Source: Giesbergeria sp.
Lineage (GTDB): Bacteria; Pseudomonadota; Gammaproteobacteria; Burkholderiales; Burkholderiaceae_C
Length of the DNA stretch: 41,265 nt
Direction of reading: 5' to 3'
NCBI RefSeq assembly: GCF_028686475.1
Contig: NZ_JAQUCA010000026.1
Span: forward strand, 1 to 41,265
The translations under genes were made by a program, and so were the position numbers. Below are positions 1 to 6,040 of the stretch, one piece after another. Position 1 is the first letter of the stretch. Each line of letters opens with the position of its first letter. The notes below the pieces were generated by a model, which saw only the letters and a list, made by a program, of their open reading frames with translations, was not told the DNA's origin and did not search any database.

Positions 1-70
1 AGCGGCGCAAGGTTGTTATGGACACACCTAACGCCTTTGCTGCTTCTCCTATGCTTACTAAGCTCTTCAT
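1..70 (-). CDS. IS607-family serine recombinase (TnpA), N-terminal fragment cut by window edge
   Basis: On the minus strand an ATG at position 70 opens a frame that stays open to position 1. It encodes MKSLVSIGEAAKALGVS followed by ITTLRR. This is the MerR-like helix-turn-helix that begins IS607-type transposases, which are serine recombinases with an N-terminal DNA-binding domain. The catalytic domain and any tnpB partner would lie left of the window. The element's end should therefore lie just right of position 70, in the AT-rich stretch before the hicB-like gene. Only 23 codons are visible, so an ordinary MerR/excisionase-type protein remains possible. Confidence 0.6.
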   Translation of the reverse strand, partial: MKSLVSIGEAAKALGVSITTLRR

Positions 71-101
71 AATGGATATATTAGCATAGATTTGAGTAGA
101 T

Positions 102-461
102 TTGTTGAGTGCTGCTGCTAACCCTTTTGAAATCCGTCCCTTGACGGCTGCTGAGGGCGGTGGTTTTTTGATTTCGTACCCGGATTTCTCTGAGTGCATC
201 TCCGATGGCGAGACGATTGAGCAAGCCATCATTAACGGCCACGATGCGTTGCTCAGCACTATCACTGCACTAGAGGCGAAGGGATTTCCTGTGCCCGCGC
301 CCAACAGCGGCGGTGTGGCCTCTGACAAGTTCGTTGCCCGCGTGCCAAAAACAACGCACGCGCAACTTACCACCCGTGCGAAGGCCGAGGGGGTTTCTCT
401 CAATACGCTGGTTCTTACTTTTATCGCGGAAGGCTTAGGATGTCGAGAGCATCGTGCTTGA
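102..461 (+). CDS. hicB: HicB-family antitoxin, apparently without its HicA toxin
   Basis: The 119-residue product has the HicB layout. An N-terminal partial RNase-H-like fold (about residues 8-65) carries the typical GGGFLISYPDFSECISDG stretch. A C-terminal ribbon-helix-helix-like segment (about residues 75-112) follows, with FVARVPKTTHAQL and SLNTLVLTFIAEGL. HicB proteins neutralise the HicA mRNA-cleaving toxin and repress their own operon. No HicA reading frame is seen on either side. The frame has no ATG; TTG at 102 or 105 are the only plausible starts, and an in-frame TAG lies just upstream at 87-89. The recombinase fragment starts only 31 bp away, so the original 5' end or promoter may have been replaced by an insertion. 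The family call is good; whether it is expressed is uncertain. Confidence 0.75.
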   Translation: MLSAAANPFEIRPLTAAEGGGFLISYPDFSECISDGETIEQAIINGHDALLSTITALEAKGFPVPAPNSGGVASDKFVARVPKTTHAQLTTRAKAEGVSLNTLVLTFIAEGLGCREHRA

Positions 462-513
462 GCTGTCTTTCGGTGTAGTACCGTCTGGCGCATGGCTGGT
501 ATGGATGTGCTGC

Positions 514-1184
514 TCAAGGGGCGAACAAAAAGGCTTCTAAAGCGTACGCATCGCCCAAAATAGCCCCGTTGCGCCGATTGGAATATGTCTGATCCAATGC
601 AAACGAGCCAGTTGCTGCACCAGTGGATAAAAATGCCTCAAACAGTAAGCTACACCAGGCTTGAGCTTGATGTTGCTGCTGCCTAGGCGCTCGTACAAAA
701 ATTCATCGGTAAAGCCGCCAAAGTTTTGCATAAATTTGAGCGGCTGCGCCGAAACCACCGCCGCCACCGAGGCCAACAATGGCTGAAAACGGGGATGCGC
801 TGTGGCTGCCAGAAACGTTGGTATTTGCGTCTGCGCGCGAAAATTAGCAATCGCAGACACGGCTATGGCCTGTGCGCCATTGTTTTGCCACAGTACCCCT
901 GCTTCTGTGCCATTTTGCCCAGAATCGTAGGGCAATACCTGTTGCCAATACAAACGGATGAAGCACATAGCAATCTGCCGCGTGGTCAATAGCAGGTCTT
1001 CATTGTTATCTGCACCGTGTTCTACTGCCAAATCAGCCAAGGCAATGAGCAGGGCAAATTTGTAAGTGGAAGCAAAGGAACCTTCAGCAAAAAGGCGCTG
1101 CAACTTGTGCAAGAACTGCGCCTGGGCCTCGGAACTGGGGTAAGAATGGCTACTCTGCTGCAAGCCAGTGCCGATGTTATGCAC
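514..1184 (-). pseudogene. Decayed gene of an HNH-endonuclease-associated family (nuclease part missing)
   Basis: A GTG at 1184 overlaps the stop of the upstream XRE regulator and opens a 215-codon frame ending at 537. It contains TYKFALLIALADLAVEHG, TRQIAMCFIRLYWQQVLPY and GVAYCLRHFYPLVQQLARL. I recognise these from a family often annotated as HNH endonucleases, in which this helical N-terminal part precedes the HNH module. After HWIRHI (near 585) the frame runs into unrelated residues and stops. A neighbouring minus-strand frame resumes with family-like NRRNGAILGDAYALEAFLF and stops at 514. This points to a small indel followed by loss of the downstream catalytic part. Start codon and exact frameshift site are inferred. 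The gene may have been a restriction-like or nuclease effector paired with the upstream regulator, but that is not shown. Confidence 0.5.
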
Positions 1185-1521
1185 AACAAGGCGCGGCGGG
1201 TGCAACGCCAGCCAGCCAAGTATCGAGCGCGTTGCGCTGAGGGGGCGTGAGGGTTTGCAGCTGTAACACTGCATTGGCCAGCCAGTCGTCTTCGCAGTAG
1301 AAGTAAGCCACATCCACCCGTAAAACTTGCGCCAACCTGCAAGCGATGTTGAATGCTGGTTCGTGTACGCCGGTTTCGTAGCGGCTGATGCGGGCGCTGC
1401 TGCAACCCTCATCCAAACCAATCAGCACGCCCAATTTGTCTTGGGGCAAACCCAGCCGCTCGCGCGCTTGGCGCAGGCGCACGCCAAAACAACAGGAAGA
1501 AAGGGAGGCTTTTTTGACCAT
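1177..1521 (-). CDS. XRE-family helix-turn-helix transcriptional regulator
   Basis: The protein has 114 residues. Residues about 12-72 form a Cro/C1-type helix-turn-helix (RLRQARERLGLPQDKLGVLI, then ARISRYETGVHEPAF and ACRLAQVLRVDVAYFY). Family members bind short inverted repeats, usually repressing their own operon. The remaining C-terminal 40 residues are undistinguished. The stop codon overlaps the GTG of the decayed HNH-associated gene by a few bases, so the two were probably co-transcribed and translationally coupled. An imperfect inverted repeat with one arm about 11 bp upstream of the start codon is a candidate operator. The regulator itself looks intact. Confidence 0.75.
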   Translation of the reverse strand: MVKKASLSSCCFGVRLRQARERLGLPQDKLGVLIGLDEGCSSARISRYETGVHEPAFNIACRLAQVLRVDVAYFYCEDDWLANAVLQLQTLTPPQRNALDTWLAGVAPAAPCCA

Positions 1522-1822
1522 GTTGGAACCAAGTAAGCACGCGCAACCGTCGTGGAAGTTGCTCTACTGGGAGGAGGTGCAAAAAAATTCCACATTGGTT
1601 ACGCACGCTTACTTATGAAGAACGTCAAAAGGTAGTGGTAAAAATCCAAATGGTAACGCAAAGTGACATCGCTGTTTTGTGCAAGCTGCCTCTCGGGTGA
1701 TTGTTCTAAAGTTACCTATGTTGATGCCTGCTTTTCATTTGGCACTTGACTACTACCCTATTTCGAAGCACTCATTACCTTGATTGAGACATGAGAGCGC
1801 AAGCATTACCCGGTTGGCGCTA
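1522..1822. other. Intergenic stretch of about 300 bp with no convincing gene
   Basis: Apart from the inverted repeat at 1532-1613, this stretch between the XRE gene and the 3' end of the coiled-coil gene shows no coding frame that resembles a protein family. I see no clear terminator for the minus-strand tldD-side operon. It is visibly more AT-rich than the core genes. Confidence 0.4.
1532..1613. promoter_or_regulatory. Imperfect inverted repeat upstream of the XRE gene, possible operator
   Basis: AGTAAGCACGCGCAA at 1532-1546 and TTACGCACGCTTACT at 1599-1613 are inverted copies matching at 12 of 15 positions. The first arm lies just upstream of the XRE start codon. Autorepressor binding is an inference from position only. 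Confidence 0.3.
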
Positions 1823-2395
1823 TCAATGCCGCACCTTATCCCCGCGCCACCAGCGTTGCCAACGCCACAGTAGCGTCTGCCACCACAGCGGCGGGGAGGA
1901 TGGTGCAGGCGGGGCCGGCTCCGAGGCAGCTTCCATCAGCAGCCCCAAGCCTTGTTGGTACATGTCCAGCAACAGCAAACCCTCGCCCAAGGTGCGCCAT
2001 GCCAGCCGTTCCATCTGGTCAAACACAGCCCCTTCTTGGCGGCTGCGCTGGGCCAAGGCCTCGCGCCAGTGCTGCACGGCTTGGGCCAACTCGCGCAGGT
2101 CGCGCAGGTAGCTGTGCCATTCGTACATGGCTTTCCAAGCGGCACTGAGCTGGCCCACCAAAGCCTGATGCTGGCGCAGTTCTTGTGCCAAAGTGGCAGC
2201 ACGGCGGGCAATGGTGGTGGTTTCGCGCCGCTGCCGCCGCGCCCCCACCGCACCATCTAAGGCTTTGGCCAAGCGGCTCACGTTATCGCGCAGGCGGCGC
2301 AGTTCCTCATCGGCTACACATTCGTGCAGCAGCAACAGGCTGATGTCGGCAAACGACTCTGCCGTTTGCGAGGCTTGCGTTAAAGGGCCGCCCAT
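1823..2395 (-). CDS. Hypothetical coiled-coil protein downstream of tldD
   Basis: I do not recognise this 190-residue protein. The frame opens with a TTG at 2431, but the ATG at 2395 gives a more natural N-terminus (MGGPLTQASQTAESF). It is rich in Leu, Arg, Ala and Glu with heptad-like spacing over residues about 15-150, suggesting long amphipathic helices or a coiled coil. The C-terminus is rich in Trp and Arg (PPLWWQTLLWRWQRWWRG), which could contact a membrane surface. There is no signal peptide or long hydrophobic segment. It starts about 50 bp after the tldD stop on the same strand, so it may be the last gene of a rodA-tldD unit. Confidence 0.5.
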   Translation of the reverse strand: MGGPLTQASQTAESFADISLLLLHECVADEELRRLRDNVSRLAKALDGAVGARRQRRETTTIARRAATLAQELRQHQALVGQLSAAWKAMYEWHSYLRDLRELAQAVQHWREALAQRSRQEGAVFDQMERLAWRTLGEGLLLLDMYQQGLGLLMEAASEPAPPAPSSPPLWWQTLLWRWQRWWRGDKVRH

Positions 2396-2444
2396 CGTTA
2401 TCCAGTGTTGGGGATGCCGCCCAGCCGCCAACCAAGCCAGCAGC

Positions 2445-3929
2445 TCAGGCCGTACCCCCTACGGTCAGGCCATCAATCCGCAGGGTAGGCTGGCCCACGC
2501 CCACGGGCACGCTTTGGCCCTCTTTGCCACAGGTACCCACGCCACTGTCAAGGCGCATATCGTTGCCAATCATGCAGATTTTTTTCAAAGATTCGGGGCC
2601 GCTGCCGATGATGGTGGCCCCTTTGACCGGGTACAAAATTTTGCCGTTTTCTACCCAATAAGCCTCGCTGGCACTGAAAACAAATTTGCCCGAGGTGATG
2701 TCCACCTGCCCACCGCCAAAGTTGCTGGCATACAAGCCTTTTTTGATGCTGGCGATGATTTCTTGTGGGTCTTTGTCACCACCCAACATATAGGTGTTGG
2801 TCATGCGCGGCATGGGGATGTGGGCATAGCTTTCGCGGCGGCCATTGCCGGTGGGGGCTACGCCGGTCAGGCGGGCATTGAGCGCATCTTGGATATAGCC
2901 TTTCAGGATGCCATCTTCAATCAGCACATTGCGCTGGCTGGCGTGGCCTTCGTCATCGACATTGAGCGAACCACGCCGGTCGGCCAGCGTGCCATCGTCC
3001 AGCACCGTCACGCCCTTGGCCGCCACGCGCTGGCCAATGCGGCCACTGAAGGCGCTAGAGCCTTTGCGGTTGAAATCGCCCTCTAGCCCGTGGCCTACCG
3101 CCTCGTGCAGCAGCACACCGGGCCAACCGGGGCCAAGCACCACCGTCATTTCGCCCGCTGGGGCTGGGCGCGATTCCAAATTGACCAGCGCTGCATGGAC
3201 AGCCTCATCCACATACTGCGTAATCAGCGCATCGTCAAAATAGGCCAAACCCAAACGGCCACCACCACCGGCGGAGCCAACTTCGCGCCGCCCGCCTTGC
3301 TCGGCAATCACCGTGACCGACAGGCGCACCAAAGGGCGCACATCGGCAGCCAAAGTACCATCAGCACGGGCCACCAACACCACATCGTATTCGGCGGCTA
3401 AACCGGCCATTACTTGGGCCACACGCGGGTCTTTGGCGCGGGCGCGTTGCTCCACGCGCTCCAATAGGGCTACTTTAGCCGTGCTGTCTAAGCTGGCGAT
3501 GGGGTCAGTGCCGGGGTACAAACTGCGGCTAGTGGCCACCTTGGGGCGCCCCACCTTGACCTTACCGGCTTGGGCAAGCGCCCCAATCGAGCGCACCGTG
3601 CGCGCCGCATCCAGCAGCGAGGCCAAAGAAATATCGTCCGAGTAGGCAAAGGCGGTTTTTTCGCCACTGACGGCGCGCACCCCCACCCCTTGGTCAATGC
3701 TAAAGGAGCCGGTTTTGACAATCCCTTCTTCCAAACTCCAGCCTTCGCTGCGGGTGTATTGAAAATACAAATCGGCATCATCCACCTGATGGGTGCGGAT
3801 TTCTGCCAGCGCTTGGGCTAAATGGGACTCATCCAAGCCAAACGGAGTCAGTAGCAACTGGCGGGCAATGTCGATACGTTCAAGGGTAGGCGCGCGTCGT
3901 GGCGCAGCAGAGGAGGTACGGGAGGTCAT
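2445..3929 (-). CDS. tldD: Metalloprotease TldD
   Basis: The 494-residue product is full length for TldD, the zinc protease that works with PmbA/TldE to process modified peptides and to degrade the CcdA antitoxin. The signature HEAVGHGLEGDF is present at about residues 275-286. His275, Glu276 and His280 form the HExxxH zinc site. The C-terminal GTCGKEGQSVPVGVGQPT block, with its metal-ligand Cys, is also typical. The ATG at 3929 is 9 bp after the rodA stop on the same strand, so the two genes are almost certainly co-transcribed. No PmbA/TldE partner is in the window. The enzyme is cytoplasmic. Confidence 0.95.
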   Translation of the reverse strand: MTSRTSSAAPRRAPTLERIDIARQLLLTPFGLDESHLAQALAEIRTHQVDDADLYFQYTRSEGWSLEEGIVKTGSFSIDQGVGVRAVSGEKTAFAYSDDISLASLLDAARTVRSIGALAQAGKVKVGRPKVATSRSLYPGTDPIASLDSTAKVALLERVEQRARAKDPRVAQVMAGLAAEYDVVLVARADGTLAADVRPLVRLSVTVIAEQGGRREVGSAGGGGRLGLAYFDDALITQYVDEAVHAALVNLESRPAPAGEMTVVLGPGWPGVLLHEAVGHGLEGDFNRKGSSAFSGRIGQRVAAKGVTVLDDGTLADRRGSLNVDDEGHASQRNVLIEDGILKGYIQDALNARLTGVAPTGNGRRESYAHIPMPRMTNTYMLGGDKDPQEIIASIKKGLYASNFGGGQVDITSGKFVFSASEAYWVENGKILYPVKGATIIGSGPESLKKICMIGNDMRLDSGVGTCGKEGQSVPVGVGQPTLRIDGLTVGGTA

Positions 3930-3938
3930 ACGGGCATT

Positions 3939-5177
3939 TTAGGTTGCGGCCTCGGGCTGTGCTTGCGGTGTTGCTGCTGGCGCATCACCCATTGGGATGC
4001 CGGTGACATCGACGGGCTGGTTGTGCGCTACGGGCATCCGCTGTGCGCGCGCAATCGACATCAAAATGCCCAGCGCCAGCCCCAACGTGACCATCGCCGT
4101 GCCGCCGTAGCTGATAAAGGGCAAAGGTACGCCCACCACCGGCAACATGCCACTGACCATGCCCATGTTGACAAAGGCGTAGGTGAAAAAAATCATCGAC
4201 ACCGCACCGGCCATCAGCCGCCCAAACAAGGTGGTGGCCCCCAAGGCAATCGCCAAGCCGCGCCAGACCAAAAACAAAAAGCAACTCACCAGCAACAGGT
4301 TGCCCAGCAAACCAAACTCTTCCGAGTAGGCAGCAAAGATAAAGTCAGTGGTGCGCTCGGGGATGAACTCTAAATGCGTTTGCGTGCCAGCCATAAAGCC
4401 CTTGCCCCAGATGCCGCCGGAACCTATCGCAATCATGCCTTGGATGATGTGAAAGCCCTTGCCCAACGGGTCGCGTGTCGGGTCGAGCAAGGTACAGACG
4501 CGCTGTTGTTGGTATTCGTGCAACAAGGGCCAACGCACCCCCGGCGCACACAAATCATCACCAAACCAGACAATCGAGCCAATGCCTATCAACCCCAACA
4601 GCACGGGCGGAATCACCAGCTTCCAAGGCAGGCCTGCAAAAAAAATCACCGACAAACCAGCGGCCAACACCAGCAGCGAAGTGCCCAAATCCGGCTGCTT
4701 CATGATGAGGCCCACCGGCACCGCCAGCAACACCCCCGCCACCAAAAAATCCAAGGGGCGCAATTGGCCCTCGCGCTTTTGAAACCACCACGCCAGCATC
4801 AGCGGCATGGCAATTTTGAGCAGCTCACTGGGTTGGATAACGATGCCGAGGTTAATCCAACGTTGCGAGCCTTTTTTGGTGATACCAAACAAAGCCACCG
4901 CCACCAGCAACACCACCCCGGCGGTGTAGAGCGGCACGGCCAACATCAGTAAACGCTGTGGCGGTATCTGCGCCACGACAAACAAAATGCCCGCTGCCAA
5001 CGCCATGTTGCGGCTGTGGTCGCTAAAGCGGGTGCCGTGGTCGTAGCCCGATGAATACATGGCCAGCAGCCCCAAACTGGCCAGCAGCAGCAGCGCCAGC
5101 AGCAGCCAGCCATCAAAGCCACGAAAGAAGGGCTGTAAACGTTGCAGCAGTGAAGGCCGCTCAAAAGTGATTCCCAT
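3939..5177 (-). CDS. rodA: Rod-shape peptidoglycan glycosyltransferase RodA
   Basis: RodA is the SEDS-family polymerase that builds lateral-wall glycan strands from lipid II with its partner PBP2. The 412-residue product has about ten membrane segments. SEDS hallmarks are present: GSQRWINLG and QPSELLKIAMPL in the first half, LIMKQPDLGTSL with the catalytic-site Asp, ERTTDFIFAAYSEEFG, and GVPLPFISYGGTAMV near the end. The ATG at 5177 is preferred over an in-frame TTG at 5186. In many relatives rodA follows mreBCD and mrdA (PBP2). Here those genes are absent and tRNA-Arg lies upstream in the opposite direction, so rodA needs its own promoter in 5178-5318. The protein ends in a low-complexity Ala/Pro/Gln tail. 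Confidence 0.95.
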   Translation of the reverse strand: MGITFERPSLLQRLQPFFRGFDGWLLLALLLLASLGLLAMYSSGYDHGTRFSDHSRNMALAAGILFVVAQIPPQRLLMLAVPLYTAGVVLLVAVALFGITKKGSQRWINLGIVIQPSELLKIAMPLMLAWWFQKREGQLRPLDFLVAGVLLAVPVGLIMKQPDLGTSLLVLAAGLSVIFFAGLPWKLVIPPVLLGLIGIGSIVWFGDDLCAPGVRWPLLHEYQQQRVCTLLDPTRDPLGKGFHIIQGMIAIGSGGIWGKGFMAGTQTHLEFIPERTTDFIFAAYSEEFGLLGNLLLVSCFLFLVWRGLAIALGATTLFGRLMAGAVSMIFFTYAFVNMGMVSGMLPVVGVPLPFISYGGTAMVTLGLALGILMSIARAQRMPVAHNQPVDVTGIPMGDAPAATPQAQPEAAT

Positions 5178-5278
5178 AGGGTGCAATTATCCGTGCAGCA
5201 GCAAAAACTGCGCTACAATAGCCGCTTGAATTTGCAAACGCTTCAAAAAAGCCCCGCAAACGCTAAAGTTTCAGACAG

Positions 5279-5308
5279 TTTAAGCAAGTCAAATTTTAGT
5301 GCTATAAT
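5279..5308 (+). promoter_or_regulatory. Sigma-70-type promoter for tRNA-Arg
   Basis: A perfect TATAAT lies at 5303-5308, 10 bp before the mature tRNA 5' end. A weaker TTTAAG lies at 5279-5284 with an 18-bp spacer. Confidence 0.6.
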
Positions 5309-5318
5309 TCAAAGCTTA

Positions 5319-5395
5319 GCGGCTGTAGCTCAGCTGGATAGAGTACTTGGCTACGAACCAAGGGGTCGTGGGTTCGATTCCTGCCAGCCGCACCA
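5319..5395 (+). tRNA. tRNA-Arg (anticodon ACG)
   Basis: A complete 77-nt cloverleaf can be folded by eye. GCGGCTG (5319-5325) pairs with CAGCCGC (5385-5391), followed by discriminator A and an encoded CCA. The anticodon loop is CTACGAA within an ACTTGG/CCAAGG stem, giving anticodon ACG. The T-loop GGTTCGATTCC is canonical. The A34 is normally deaminated to inosine to read CGU, CGC and CGA. Confidence 0.97.
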
Positions 5396-5404
5396 ATAAG
5401 GTAA

Positions 5405-5435
5405 GCCCTGAAACTGCAAAGTTTCAGGGCTTTTT
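5405..5435 (+). terminator. Rho-independent terminator after tRNA-Arg
   Basis: An 11-bp perfect stem (GCCCTGAAACT at 5405-5415 and AGTTTCAGGGC at 5420-5430) encloses a GCAA tetraloop and is followed by TTTTT. It separates the tRNA from greB, which starts 26 bp later. Confidence 0.9.
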
Positions 5436-5460
5436 CCTTTTCTCTTGGGAATTTTTGGCC

Positions 5461-6030
5461 ATGAACAAAGCATTCACCAAAGAATCCGACGGCGATGGTG
5501 CTGACGACGACATCCGCTTGCCGCCCCTGCCCGCAGGCAGCAAAAACTACATCACCCCGCTGGGCTATGGCCGTTTGCGGGCCGAGTTGCTGGCGCTGAT
5601 AGATGTAGAGCGCCCGCGCATCGTCGAAATCGTCCATTGGGCCGCCAGCAATGGCGACCGCTCCGAAAACGGTGATTACCTGTATGGCAAAAAACGCCTG
5701 CGCGAAATTGACCGGCGCATCCGCTTTCTCACCAAGCGCCTAGAGCTGGCCGAAGTGGTGGACCCAGCGCTGCACAGCGGCAAAGACCAAGTTTTTTTTG
5801 GCGCTACCGTCACCTATGTGGATGATTTGGACTGCGAGCGCAGCGTCACCATTTTGGGCATTGACGAGGCCGACAGCAGCCAAGGCCAAATCAGTTGGGT
5901 AGCACCAGTGGCGCGCGCTTTGCTCAAGGCGCGCGTGGGCGACCAAATCGACTTGCCCACCCCGGCCGGGTTACGCACCCTGGAGATTTTGCAAGTGTGC
6001 TACAGCAGCGCTTTTTCGGCAGTGTTGTAG
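5461..6030 (+). CDS. greB: Transcription elongation factor GreB
   Basis: GreB enters the RNA polymerase secondary channel and stimulates cleavage of backtracked RNA. The 189-residue protein has the N-terminal coiled coil with GDRSENGDYLYGKKRLREID, whose acidic tip residues act at the polymerase active site, and a C-terminal FKBP-like domain (VFFGATVTYVDD to LEILQV). The frame is open further upstream through the terminator and tRNA, but ATG 5461 matches the family N-terminus and follows the terminator. The first 15 residues are an acidic extension. The gene converges on spoT/rel with only 10 bp between stop codons. Confidence 0.95.
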   Translation: MNKAFTKESDGDGADDDIRLPPLPAGSKNYITPLGYGRLRAELLALIDVERPRIVEIVHWAASNGDRSENGDYLYGKKRLREIDRRIRFLTKRLELAEVVDPALHSGKDQVFFGATVTYVDDLDCERSVTILGIDEADSSQGQISWVAPVARALLKARVGDQIDLPTPAGLRTLEILQVCYSSAFSAVL

Positions 6031-6040
6031 CTGGCGCACT

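Noticed and set aside
2193-3086. A 297-codon plus-strand frame opposite tldD and the coiled-coil gene
   Set aside because: It spans two minus-strand genes and has no recognisable motif.
3496-3512. A second GGGGTCAG motif within tldD as another REP copy
   Set aside because: There is no inverted partner nearby, and the coding sequence fits normal TldD.
5319-5395. tRNA-Arg as an integration (att) site
   Set aside because: No integrase and no repeated tRNA 3' end in the flanks; both sides are core genes.
5347-5460. N-terminal extension of greB starting within the tRNA
   Set aside because: It would translate through tRNA-Arg and its terminator; ATG 5461 matches the family N-terminus.
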